From Chlorops oryzae (lineage: Eukaryota > Arthropoda > Insecta > Diptera > Chloropidae): a stretch of DNA of 64,000 nt. A model generated the notes under the pieces. It was not told the origin of the DNA. It saw nothing but the letters and a program-made list of their open reading frames with translations, and made no database searches. Below are positions 1 through 11,800 of this stretch, in pieces. Made by a program: the position numbers and the translations under genes. The stretch covers positions 30,950,959-31,014,958 of the forward strand of contig CM035808.1 in assembly GCA_020466095.1 (NCBI GenBank), given 5' to 3'. Every line of letters begins with the position of its first letter. Within the stretch, counting starts at the first letter, position 1.

Positions 1-165
1 CATAACACCAAAAATAGCCATCGGATGGACTTCATCCGATTTTGTCACTCCGTTGTCGTGACTGCTTTCGCAATGCTTAAAAAGTTCTAAGATGAATAAA
101 TCTCTTATATGTCCTATTTTATGAAAGAAATGAGAATTATACCGAACGAAAAGAAATGTAATTAA
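1..165 (+). repeat. Interspersed repeat copy 1 (empty-site copy)
   Basis: Nearly identical to 3055-3173 plus 4102-4139, so it represents the same repeat without the hAT insertion found in the second copy. The uninterrupted target is at about 120-127 (TATGAAAG, against TATAAAAC in the filled copy). The left end is cut by the window edge. Confidence 0.75.
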
Positions 166-967
166 GTGCTCAGTGCTCTTAACTTAAATAGTTTCGCTCT
201 TAACAAATTCAATAAAATGTAGTTGGAATAACAGTTTAGCTGTAAAAATCCGAACTTTAAATGCGAAAGTATTTAAATCTACGGATTCACTATTAAAGTT
301 ACTACTTTCACTCTTAAATGATAGCCAAGAGCGTTTTCATTGTTGGGTTAAAAGCTAAATCCTTTAGATTCAAGAGCGTTTTCTCTAAGAGCGTCGCACT
401 CTTGAATTTACTGCGTGTTTTTTTCTCTGTGTATGGTTAAGTACAAATAAGATTTTTTCCCAATAATTTCTAAGGGTAATTTTTACCGCTCCTTCCCTCA
501 TATTTTATTTCTAAGTATCATCCGAAGGTTTGACCTTACTTTTGGATAAGCGCTGTAAATTCCCGTAGTAAAGGTAATATGACACCGTGGCGGCTTTTTC
601 TTTTAGGCCGTCATGGCGGATTTCCGAGAAAGTTTGTCCAAAAAGAGATCTCATTCTCAATTTGAACGAAATTCTTCAACAATTTCTGGACCCTTTAAAA
701 TGTTGTAGCCCACTGGAAATCAGCAATGCACCTGCTATCTACAGGTCTTCATAGAGTTTATATAAGAAAATACAGATTCCTATGGGAGGAGACCACTAAG
801 TTCGAACAGGGTTCTTTAGCGAGGAAGGAAAACTCTACACAATGGTAGGAATTAAGAATATAGGAAACGAATTCATAAGCAAGACTAAATTAAGTTTCGT
901 TTAGCCAGGACATATTTTATTTTATAGCAATGTTATTGAGAAAACTATTTCTTTTATAATATACATA
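166..967. other. Non-coding, no gene seen
   Basis: AT-rich. The hexamer-like motif AAGAGCG/CGCTCTT recurs several times between about 180 and 410, and a tract ending TTTTCTCTGTGTA at about 430 resembles the reverse complement of the element end at 2706. Otherwise nothing recognisable. Confidence 0.5.
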
Positions 968-1250
968 CAGGGTGTTCCAAACTCAATAGACCAAAATCAA
1001 GGAGGCAGAGGGGAGTCGCAAATGCACCCCTGAGGAGTTATATGCAAAAACAATATTTTGGTTGCTCCTAACTTACAGGTCGTACATTCATAATCGCATA
1101 TGATATGGAAAGCCTGGTGGTTTTCCTTTGACATTGGATACTACGATTTGAAATAATTGAAATCCGTTTCCTTTGGTACTACCATCAAAGCCGAAAATCT
1201 GCACTTACAACATTAAATTTCCGGAATAAATGTAAAATTTATGCACCCTG
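968..1250. mobile_element. Mariner-like MITE (CAGGGTG ends, TA flanks)
   Basis: Begins CAGGGTGTTCC and ends GCACCCTG, inverted over about 8 bases, with TA immediately outside each end. CAGGGTG ends with TA duplication are typical of Tc1/mariner-type non-autonomous elements. No transposase remnant; about 280 bp. Confidence 0.5.
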
Positions 1251-1252
1251 TA

Positions 1253-3054
1253 TACTTATCAATAAAATCCAGCTGAATCTGGTACAGATGTTCATAGGAC
1301 AGTGCCAATGAAAGTTTGACGCAATCATTGCACCTACAACTGACGTGCGAATCCTTCTATACAATCTCTTAAAAAATATTATCTGCATCAGAATGTTATT
1401 CCCACTTTTTTTGTCCAGCACTTTGAACCGGATTTTGAGCAATATCAGCAGCCCTATAATCCAAAAGTAGGTACTCATTATAAATCCAGGTCCCGTTAAT
1501 TCAATTCAAAAAAAAAAAAAAAAAAAACCAAAATAAGGCCCCAACTTCTTTTGCGTCACTTGAGTAATCGCGCTCATGATTACTGATTGGACTGGTCGAA
1601 AGACATAATTAGAACGTGATTACTTTCATGTTTGAACACGCGTTTCATATTAATCACTGAAGGTAAATACACAAAGGGAAAAGCAAACGATTTCAAGATT
1701 TTATGAAATTCAAATATTTTCCAATCGATGTGGGTTTGGTCTCAGCAAATTTACTCTGCCCATCGGAATGTATTTTTAGTCAGCGATACGCCTCCAAGTC
1801 GTACTTGTAAACATGTATACCGAGTGACTACTAAAAATTATGTAAAGGCATATGCAGCGAAAATATTTATTGAGATTTAAGAATTTTTTTTCTTGCTAGA
1901 AGCTTCTTTTTCGTAAGGCGAGAAAGAAGAGTTGAGAGCGGCTCCGACGGGCCGCTGACGTCAATCGTCTCAATTGAATGCTGATCCTGTCACAAATATA
2001 CACAAGTGCACCTTAAAAGCAATTGAATTTGAAAACAAGCACGGAAAACGTAAATAACAGGTTGAGAGGGTCAGAAAATGTCGTATTTGGAAAGCTGGAC
2101 TTTGGAACTGATTGCAAAGAGATTCTTTTTTTTTTTTTTGCTTTTTTGTAGAAAAGAACTTGTAAACATCAATTTAAAGCGGAGAGAGATAAGGAGATTT
2201 ATAAAAAAAAAAGAATTATTAAAAAATAATCATCATAATATATTTGGCAGACATTCCTGTACGAGTTCAAAGTCTGTCGAAGATTCATAGACATCTTAAT
2301 GGGGGAGAAAAGGCCTGTCTTGTATGAAAATTGACACAAATAATTTTTTTGTAAGCGATAACAGAATTTTTTTTTACAGATTCTTCTTCGATTTCTACAC
2401 TTAAAATATTTAATTCTTAGAAATTCTTCTTTTTTACTATGTCATTAAGTTTGAAGGCAAATTGCTTCATTAGGGATCAATCGAGGAGATCGCATCTACA
2501 CCCAACAATTAGCCTCTAAGTGATGTTTTCAAATTTTTTATTTTCAAATTCTAATAATTTTATTGAAAACGACATGCACATGTTATGAGAAATTGATTTT
2601 GAAGAAGCCGACTGCCAATGTGCAATAATCTTCTTGATACACTGAAACTATTGGCGGGGTAAGTATGTACCTATGTATGTGCAGTGGACAAACTTAAATG
2701 CAAGTTACATGCTGTGTACACAGAGAAAAAAATCAACCAGAAAGCTGGTTAAATCAAAAGGAAAAACATACAAAACAGCTTCAACAAGGAATATTTTTAA
2801 TTTAACAATTTTTCTTGTTGAAAAAAATAAAGATTTTCCTTTTGAATCAACCATATTTCATGTTGAATTGACATGATCATTTTCAAAAATGGATTTAAAT
2901 TTAAATTGTTGAACTAACCACGGACGTAATTGAAATGACAAGATAATTTTTAAAATAAAAAAAAAATTTCTAAAACAACTACCTATAAAAGAAGAAAAGT
3001 CAAAACAAATTTAGTTAACGTTCAAAGCAAATGGCCACAATGCCCTCTGCTGAA
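1253..3054. other. Non-coding, AT-rich, no gene seen
   Basis: Contains an A run of about 19 at 1507-1526. At 2706 a TACACAGAGAAAAAAATC end starts a stretch in which TTGAATCAAC-type words recur in both orientations (to about 2870); matching words reappear at 4140-4215. Probably the remains of one non-autonomous element split by the 3055-4139 repeat. Confidence 0.4.
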
Positions 3055-4139
3055 CATAATCCCAAAAATAGCCATCGGATGGACTTCATCCAATTTTGTC
3101 ACTCCGTTGTCGTGACTGCTTTCGCAATGCTTAAAAAGTTCTCAGATGTATAAATATCTTATATGTTATAATTTATAAAACCATGACCTGGGGGTAGTGC
3201 ACTAAAATTTTATTGATTCACATTTTTAACTAAATCCCAATCTAGTGGTAGTGGAGCTAGGTTTTTTTTAAAAAAAAATTTGAGTGCAAGAAACCCGAGT
3301 GTCAGTTCCACTATTATTTTTAGTGGTAGTGAAACAAAACTTCAACTACAAGCCTAGTGGTAGTGAGAGTTGAATAATTTCCACTAAAATAAAATTAGTG
3401 CTTAAACATTTTTTTCCACTCAAAATTTAAATAACTAGTGGAAAATCAAACTGTTCCACTAAATTATTTTCAGTAAGTTTTGAATTTTGTATCTTTATCA
3501 TTTTAATTTTCAAATAAACACAAGAATTTAAAAAAAAATAAAATGCTTGCTTTCGACTCGGATGTAAGTGTTGTAGACCCAAGCTTCAGTCTAGAAGAGC
3601 ACAAAGTAAGCACTCCGAACATTTTAAGACGACCAGTGACCCATGTGCAAAAAGCTTATATCAAAAGTACCATGAATGATTGTCATAGCGCCACTGTATT
3701 CTGGCATGCTCGTTGCCAGTTTTATTCTTTCAAACTCGTGATTGAATGTGTGTTTAATATATTCAAAATTTATATTTTTTCTTATTTAGTGGAGATTTTT
3801 GTTTAGCCACTAATTTTCAACAACGAAAAATTGATTTGGAATAAAAAAAAAAAATTTTTTTTTAAATTTAGTGGGGATATTCTTTAAAGCCACTAGTAAA
3901 AGCTTAAGTCAGAAACATTTTCACTTCCACTACAGAGAATTTAGTGTAAATTTTCTTACATTCACTATTTTACTACTGAAAATAGTGGAAGAGAATTCAA
4001 ATTCACTACGAATTAGTGGAACCGAATATTTTAAAGTTTCACTCATTAAAGAACTAGTGGGGCTGAAAATTTAGTTCACTACCGCCAGGTCTGTATAAAA
4101 CAAATGAGAATTATACCGAACGAAAAGAAATGTAATTAA
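3055..4139 (+). repeat. Interspersed repeat copy 2, interrupted by a hAT element
   Basis: 3055-3173 matches 1-119 and 4102-4139 matches 128-165. The intervening DNA is the 912-bp insertion plus its duplicated target. This gives a natural filled/empty site comparison within one window. Confidence 0.75.
3182..4093. mobile_element. Non-autonomous hAT-type element, 912 bp, complete
   Basis: The left end CATGACCTGGGGGTAGTG pairs with the reverse complement of the right end (CAGACCTGGCGGTAGTG). It is flanked by a perfect 8-bp duplication TATAAAAC at 3174-3181 and 4094-4101, the hAT hallmark. The interior is studded with TAGTGG/CCACTA words, as expected of subterminal transposase-binding repeats. 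An 87-codon open frame (3543-3806) shows no recognisable transposase motif. The right 227 bp recur at 29891-30646. Confidence 0.85.
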
Positions 4140-4281
4140 ACATATTCCCTTTTAAATCAACCAAAAATATTGTTGAATCAACAATTTTTCTTTTGAAATT
4201 TTCGTTCTGCTCGAAAATCAAAAGGACTGTGAATAACAATGCGCCCTTTTAAAAAAATCATGGTTACGTTCGCTCAGTGTA

Positions 4282-4422
4282 GTGTCTCTAGGATAGCGTA
4301 CGAGATACGTGCTATGCTCTTGATCACAGGGTCCGAGGTTCGATTCCCGGCACTCACACAAACACAAGAAAACCTCCTTCGTATCACAATGGGCCGATTA
4401 ATGGCCTAAGTGGCAGCCACTA
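4282..4422 (+). mobile_element. tRNA-derived SINE, internally deleted copy
   Basis: Shares with 8541-8768 an A-box-like TAGCGTACGAGATACG, the B box AGGTTCGATTCCCGG, and the 3' segment ACAATGGGCCGATTAA...GGCCTAAGTGGCAGCCAC. About 75 bp of the middle of the full element is missing, and no clear target duplication was found. Confidence 0.65.
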
Positions 4423-4749
4423 CATGCTGTGTAGAGTGAGAAGTTGCACTCTATGGTTCCGAAACTTTTTCAATGATAGATATAAAGAGAAAATCAATTT
4501 GGAAACGAATAAGAAAGCTAAACTCAGTCAAGCTCGACTTTGATATAGCCAGCTTCGCGACGAGTTTGAAGCACTCATTCCAATTAATTCATGATCATCC
4601 TATGTTTCGAATTTGAAGTCTTTTAACGCCTTTTTATACACGAGTTTAAAAAAAATCTTAAGTTGAAAGCGTGGCACACCCATTTACCCCATGTACCTTC
4701 AATCATTATGATCAATCTATATTTTGAGTTTCAAACTTGTACGCCTTAT

Positions 4750-4954
4750 CACTGTTGCTAGAATTTTGGGGAAGTATTCCCGTGAATGTCTCAAAACAAA
4801 GTCAAAAATCCCTAAAATTAGATTTTTGAAATCTTCTAAAAACAAAAACTTCGTCCCTTAAAATTTTCCGTGACCAATTTTCTGCGCTAAGAATCTTTTA
4901 GACATCATAAATGTCTTTTAATTTAGTGGAGATTCTCCTAAAATGTCAACAGTA
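4750..4954. mobile_element. hAT-type MITE, old copy of the CACTGTTGCCAG family
   Basis: The left end CACTGTTGCTAG and right end TGTCAACAGTA are inverted, with inner words TTTAGTGGAGATTCTCCTAAA shared with 47262-47470. The target duplication is decayed. About 205 bp. Confidence 0.5.
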
Positions 4955-5439
4955 CCATTATTAATGGGGATGAGTGTGGACGTGGCTGTGGGAGAACTAC
5001 ATACGCCAATTACTTAATTTCGAAGATATGTCTCAAATCGTCCTTCGTCAGTGTACCAAATATCAAGACATTTCATAATCAGAACTTTTGGCACAACTGT
5101 ATAAGACAGCGGCCCATCAAATCATTTAACTTCCTTAATTCACACCCGATTGTGCTCAGTGTAAGAAAATTTTCTTTGCGAAGCGAGGAAAAAAAGGAAA
5201 GAAACGTTGCGTATAAATTTTGCAAGCCATTATTTCGCTCTTCTCTGACGATTCTTATCAAATTTGCTCTCAGTTCAATAATTGCTTCGGTCGTTATTGT
5301 TGTTGTTCTGGTTTTTTTTTTCTTTTCTTTTTTGCTCGGTTTATGTCCAGTTTTCCGCTCCAAGCGATCAAGCTGAGCGATGATTCTGTTGACTTGGGGC
5401 TTGACGAAAATATTTATTAGCTCGAAGGCAACTCGCTGC

Positions 5440-5449
5440 ATTCAGTTAA
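5440..5449 (+). promoter_or_regulatory. Candidate initiator upstream of the lipase gene
   Basis: ATTCAGTTAA contains TCAGTT, matching the fly initiator consensus TCAKTY, about 240 bp before the first ATG. The same ten bases occur 431 bp before the mab-21 ATG. No TATA box at the expected distance and no clean DPE were seen. Inference only. Confidence 0.25.
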
Positions 5450-5684
5450 GCAGCGTTATTCAAGCGAGACACTACCCGGAAAATCCGTTTCAATTCAATT
5501 CAAGCGAAAGAAAGTTTAAAATACAAATATAATCTAAAGGATTGATTATTTGCGGATTCTTATTGTTGTGCTAATTTAAAAAGTACCTAAAATAAATTAC
5601 ACTCAAACTGAAATCTTACGTGCTGAAAGTGAACCTTTCTCTTCGAAAGTTTTCATAAGATTTCCAGTGTATTTACAAAGCAAA

Positions 5685-5802
5685 ATGTACGTTGCCAACT
5701 CCACGGGTGGTCTGATGTTACAGACAATGCTATATTTGGCAAATCAGACCAGTAGAGCCGCTGTCAATACCTTGGTCGACTTCCCACCAGCACCAAAGAG
5801 TG
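5685..5802 (+). CDS. Lipase coding exon 1 (N-terminus)
   Basis: Starts at ATG in the context caaaATGtac and ends at donor GTAAGT after the first base of an Asp codon. It encodes 39 residues, with a weakly hydrophobic stretch around residues 9-18 but no standard secretion signal. It is chosen because the phase joins exactly to the next exon, which begins with the Asp-Ile before the conserved RCYG block. A pyrimidine run plus AG just upstream (near 5666) could also be a splice acceptor, in which case the exon would extend 5' as an internal exon. Confidence 0.72.
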
Positions 5803-8800
5803 GTAAGTTTATTTATAGACTATAATAGTCTCTACAGACTCAAGAACAATTGCTTGAACGAGAATTTAAGTCGTCACACAGTGGGTTGAATTGGCCCAAA
5901 AGCTATGTATTACTTACATTTCAACAATCCAATTTTTCAACAATATGTAATTGTTATTTCTTAATGGGAAAAAACAACAGCAATTAAATATTTTACTAAC
6001 TGATCGGCCCTTTTGAAAGTGTTCATTAACTTGAAAAATGCTATATTTTTAGTCACTTTTTGACCAGGTATCAAAATCGTTTGTGAAAAATCATTTTGAT
6101 TTTTGAATTAATCCTCGTTTTGGGGCCCATTCAACCCACTGTGCGTCGCTTGAGAAGAAATACGAACTTTTTTAATTGACCCAAATTCAGATTGAGATGA
6201 GCACAGAAAAAAAAAACAAAGGCACAGAAAAAATGTTGAAAGCGAACGTGAGCATGATCGTTGCTAATGCTTGGGGCCCAGACCATGCTCTCTGACTGCA
6301 GTCTAGACTAGACAGACGATTAAATGACCGGTTTTCGAGTTATGCTTGTTTTCCTTTTTAGCGCGCTTGCTCCGCGGTTACAGATTTTGATGTTGCACTT
6401 GCTTCTAGAAAATTTCAAGTTTGCCAATTTTGCATGCAATTCGCGGCTTTGCAGTTATTACCTAATACGGGTCGATATATCAATTCATATTGATTGCAAT
6501 AGAATTTTTTACACTGAGAAGATTTCTTGTACCAGCTTTAAAGCCTTTTCTTGATTGCATAAAATTTGACTAGCTACTCGATGTAAAGCACGTGGTAGAC
6601 TATCGCGTTTCATATTCAAATTAGCCAATACTTATTCAAATTTTTAAGTGCGTTCACCTCAAAATTTGAGAAGACATAAATTGAAGAAATTTTTTAATTA
6701 GACGATCTTATCTCAAACGCGTGATTTTGCCGTGTTTCATGTGATGATGATTGTTGCTGTATCCCATCCGGCACAGGCCGGAAAGGTTGCTGACATAACA
6801 GCCCCTTGAAAGGGAATCGATCACAAGCAAAGCAGAGAAGGTAAAAGGAAGGTAAAATTCCGAACGCTTCCTTCTAGACCATCGAAAGACCATAGGAAAG
6901 ATGATCAGCTTCCCTGCCATGCAGGGGCGGACTGGGCCCATGGGCAACCGGGCAAAAGCCCAGTGGGCCCCCAGTTCGCTGTGCTTTTTAGCTGCTACGT
7001 TTTTTTTTCTTCTTAGGTAAAAAAGCCCCATTTTGCAAACGCCCGGTGGGCCCTTTGACCCCCAGTCCGCCCATGCCGCCATTACAAAATTTTTCTTTAT
7101 ATGGTTTATACCAGCTCCTTTTAATTTTCGATTTTTATTCTGCTACACTCAGAAAATTATTGAGATCTAAAAATAAGAAAAACAATCTAGAAGAATGTGA
7201 AATTTTTATTTTTTCAATCTTAAATTACTATAAACAAGATTTTAGGAACTTGAATTTAGAATTCAATCTAGATTTTAGAACAAAACTCTAGAAACAAGAA
7301 TCGCAATCTTGAATTCAATCATAAATCATACATTTTTTTGTTAGTATTTTAAATATTTCGAAGCATACTTCAGGGATTTTTCATATAAAAATTTAAAAAA
7401 ATTAAATAAAATAGTAAATGATTTTTGAGTTTTAAATGGGTATAGCTCCCTAATGCGGCATTTTATCATAACCCTGTTTTCGGAAGAATTACTTGGCATA
7501 TCTCAGAGTACAGTTTGGAGCTTGCTTAGAATACCAAACTTCGACTCATACATAGATATGGGGCAAAAAATGGTCAGAAAAACTTTTTAACAAATTTTTG
7601 CATGAAGGCGTACCGATAACTCAAAAAATTAATCGATTTCTCGTAACCGAAATAGGGGGAAACCATTGAATTCGGTCTTGTCTTTTCGGTCTTGTCGACT
7701 ACCACAGTGTAATTAATAAAATAAATAAATAAAAAAGTCAAAACCATATAGTAAGTATATGGTCAAAACAAAATAAAAATTAAAAACGTATTCTTGACTG
7801 AAGATTTTCTATAAAAATTCATTCTTATAATCGATCGTAAATGAAGATTCTTACGAAGATTGTAATCTTTAATGCGATCTTAAAATACACTGTGCTTGAA
7901 TTTTGTACTTTAGTTTTACCGACAACATGGAGACAAATCTCGTAAACATAATTGAGGGGCGCTGAATTCAGTCCCATCAACCACATTTTTTTAGATTGTC
8001 TCAACACTCAAAAAATTCCGTCGTAGAATCTACGATATCCGACGTAGAATCTATTATATCCGCAATTGATATAGGTCCAATTGCAAGATATCATAGATTC
8101 TACGACCGCTTTGCAGTAGTTTCTACGATGAGGAATGTCATTGATTTCAACGATATATATCGTAGATTTAACGATATTCCATCTTAGGAAGTATGATGTT
8201 ATTTTATAGGAACTACGATATCAAATCATAGGAACTATGTTACGGTATCAAATCTTGAAGTACATTTCGATAACTTCTTAATTTTGATATGAATTCTTGT
8301 CGGCGGGTTCGATCCCTGCTCCAGCGAGCGTATTATTTTTTTTTTTTTTTTTTAAAGTAGATAATTTAACATTTACATTATTTAAAAAACTGAGAAAATA
8401 AAGATTTTACCAAAATTTGTCTGCTTAAAAAATTTTAAAAAGATTCTATAGGAATTTCTTGAAAGAGCTTGTGCGTGACGTTTTGGAAGGCGCAATGAAA
8501 GCAACTCTATTTATTTGGTTGGCAACTTACTTTCTGTTTTGTGGCTCTGGGATAGCGTAGGGGATGCGTGCTATCCTCTTGATCCCAGGGTCCGAGGTTC
8601 GATTCCCGGCACAGGCGAAACGGAGTGTTCCAAGCCTAGCACTGGTTTTTCAAAAATCGCATGTTAGGGGCACACTACATGAAAAGACATACATTCACAT
8701 ATACACAAGAAAACCTACTTGGCATCACAATGGGCCGATTAACGGCCTATCCTATCCACCTACCTACCTACTTTCTGTTTTCCCCGTAATATTGCCTTGA

Positions 8801-11800
8801 AATTTACTTGCCTGTTTTATTCTCCATTTTTCCATAAATTCTTTTCTATTTGACAGGGTTCGAAGTTCGAACTCGGACCTTCCATATTACAAGTCTAGCA
8901 CACTTCAACTACGCCATCGCGTGATATGATTTGAGCTTGCTAGTTTTATTATATCAATATAAGTGAAGGAAACATGTTAGAAACTTATTATTTAGATTGA
9001 TAACAAGTAGAGAATCTTCAATAAAATTTGTAATTTTATTCGTAGATTCTATTATATTTTTCTACGTCTTCCTATCGTAGAAACAACGATGCAAAATTTT
9101 TTCAGTGTAGTTTTTGAAATATACAGAATAGTGACGATAACTTTAATTACTTGTATTTAGTAGAATTGCTGTGCAAAACTTCGTTGTAATCGCAACTGTA
9201 ATTGGTATTTAATAAGTGCTTGTTTTTAATTTCCATCACATTTATTTAAAACAAGTGAAGCATACTTTTAGGGGAAGTACAATTGTTGACTTTCGATTTT
9301 TTTAAATATATTTTTTTCAGTTTAAAGAGACTGCTTTTAAAAAGAATTTTAAGAGCAATGATGTTTTTTGACAAGGTGGTGTAATGGGAATGCAAATGAC
9401 TAGCAATTGAGAGTTCTGAAGTTCCAACCCCTCACTTTGGAGCCAGTGTTGTCAGCACGACCACTAGCACAATTTCTTTCATTCTTCACAGTATGTGTCG
9501 CTTAAAGGACATCTCCGTTCATTGCCGCATGCCAAAGATTGAATTCATTCGCTAATCATCAGACGTGTTGTGCGAGTATATTCAACAACAAAGCCGCAAT
9601 ACTCAGCTTTTTGAAAGAGTTATTACCTGGCATTTAGCATGCTTTGAATTGCAAGTAAAATGATTTAAGTCAAAATAAATTTAACAAAATTATGTTTGCA
9701 TACTTTAGGGTTCCAGCTTTAAACGCGAACATCTCCGATTAAATCTGAGTCTTAATCCACATGATAAAAACCTCAATATCGCTATTGTATTCAGCGTGTT
9801 TTAGTTATTATTTCTAGACTAGAACTAGCACAGTGTTATTAATATTTTATTCATAAATTTAGAATTTTCGCATTAAACAGAGTATTTAGTCCGAAATGAT
9901 TAAATTTTGAACGTATAATTTTTAATTTAGCACGTTTATTCAGTCAGTGTACCAATCTATGAAAAATCACATTTCAGAATCACTTCGAATTAGAAATTCT
10001 TAATCATTTAACACTTCTCGACACTTGGATTATCTCAAAACCCTCTTATCGCCATGTGACGTCAATAGAAATGCTTTCGTACTAGGGTTTGTCCATTTCC
10101 CTCTGTGTCTGATTAGCGGTTTATGAATTTTTTTTTTTTTTTTTGATTTACTATTTCTTTGGGCTAATCTTATGCACGCTTTGAGTCAAAGAAAAAAAAA
10201 AGTTAAGGCAAATTTGACTTAAGGGTCAGGGATCAGGAAAACGCTCAATGAGAAACGAGCGGAATTTTGCAAATGATCAATTGACTTAATCCAAATTGTT
10301 TGAAATTTTTTCCTGATTTCAGATATCAATGAGGTTCGATGCTATGGCGTTTATGGTTGTTTCCCACTGAATGGTCCATGGACCACAGTGACACGACAGA
10401 TCAATGTCCATCCACAGAAGCCATCCGAGATTGCACCGCATTTCGCACTGTACACAACACACGCCTTCGATAACCCACAATATTTGAATCTCAATGATCC
10501 GGAAAGTGTTCGAAATATGGGAATCAACCCGATGGGAAAGATCTTTTTCATAACACATGGTTATTTGGAATCAGGAATGATGCCATGGGTAATTAATCTC
10601 CTCAATTGTAGAAACCTACAGAAGCTAATTTCCTTTCACTTTTACAGCTGCATGAGATGGGCAAAGCCTTAATAAAAAGCGAGCCGGAAGGCAATGCTGC
10701 TGTCGTAGTTGTTGACTGGGGTGGCGGTTCCAGCCCACCCTATGTTCAAGCTGCTGCCAATATACGTCTAGTAGGCTCCATAGCCGCTCATGTTATACAT
10801 ATGATATACGTAAGTCCTTTGACCATCTTTCAAATACCCACTCGAATGAAATTAATCCCAACAATCTGATTTCAGGAGGAGCTTGGTATGCCCGACTTGA
10901 GTAACTTCCATTTGATTGGACATTCTTTGGGTGCACATTTATCTGGCTATACTGGCTATCATTTACAGCATGATTTCGGTCTGAAAGTTCAACGAATTTC
11001 CGGTCTCGATCCAGCTGCTCCGTTGTTCACCGAAACAGAATCAATTGTCCGACTGGATCGTTCGGACGCGCATTTCGTCGACATCATTCACACGGATGCG
11101 AATCCCCTGATGAAGGGTGGTCTGGGCATATTCCAGCGTATTGGACATGTTGATTTTTATCCCAACGGTGGCTTCGATAATCCAGGCTGTGATATCCGTC
11201 TACAGGATTATATGAAGAATCGCAAGACCTCGCTGTTCTTGAATATGCAGCAATTTTTGGGCTGCAATCACATTCGGAGCTACAAATACTTTACGGAGAG
11301 TATAACGAGCTCGTGTCCGTTCTTGGGTGTCACATGCGAATCCTATGAAAGTTTCCGGGAGGGAAAATGTTCGAAGTGCGATTCGATGGATCATCGTTGC
11401 ATGCGAATGGGCTTCCATAGTTTCGAGGATTACGAGGATCTCTTGAATGCAAAATTCATTGATCCTGAGAAGCCACCTGTTCTCTATTTGCTTACAGGCG
11501 ACAATGAGCCTTATTGCCGTAAGTGAATTATTCGCCTCCCAAGAAGGATATTTAATAATGTATTACTTGCCCTTTCAGGTTTGCATTATAAAATCACAGT
11601 CAAAGTATCAAGCCATGATGAAAGCACATTGCACGGCGGTGAAATTGGTACACTTTCGTTGAGCTTGCACACCCACAAGAATAAGAAGTCCACCGATCGT
11701 ATGAACTTCTCCGAAAAGCCTTTATACTTCGAGCCTGGCTTCCAATATACGGCACTGGTGCCAGGTAAAGCTATTCATCAGCCTGCTTACGCGACTGTTT

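Larger units (their letters stand above)
8005..9107. mobile_element. Non-autonomous DNA element with CACTSAAAAAATT ends and CGTAG words
   Basis: Left end CACTCAAAAAATTCCG and right end (complement) CACTGAAAAAATTTTGC are inverted. Near both ends GTAGAATCTAC / CTACGAT words recur (8028-8225 and 9045-9090). A 228-bp SINE with its own target duplication sits inside, so the DNA element is the older insertion. Superfamily not assigned; no transposase seen. Confidence 0.45.
5803..10322 (+). other. Lipase intron 1, element-rich
   Basis: A 4.5-kb intron between coding exons 1 and 2, with GTAAGT and TTTCAG ends. It contains a 154-bp hAT-type MITE, a CACTS-ended element of about 1.1 kb carrying a SINE and a tRNA-like sequence, and many AT runs. 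No extra coding exon was recognised. All other lipase introns are 59-66 bp, so the length comes from transposon load. Confidence 0.8.

Noticed and set aside
3543..3806. 87-codon frame inside the 912-bp hAT element
   Set aside because: No zinc-finger BED or hAT dimerisation motif; the last third is hydrophobic AT-rich noise.
5079..5441. 120-codon minus-strand frame before the lipase gene
   Set aside because: Lysine- and threonine-rich stretches come from a T-rich tract; overlaps the probable lipase promoter and has no domain.
6708..7082. 124-codon minus-strand frame
   Set aside because: Created by a GC-rich hAT MITE palindrome plus flanking DNA.
8291..8340. B-box-like GGGTTCGATCCCTG followed by a T run
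   Set aside because: No A box at tRNA spacing and no clover-leaf; a possible SINE scrap but unsupported as an RNA gene.
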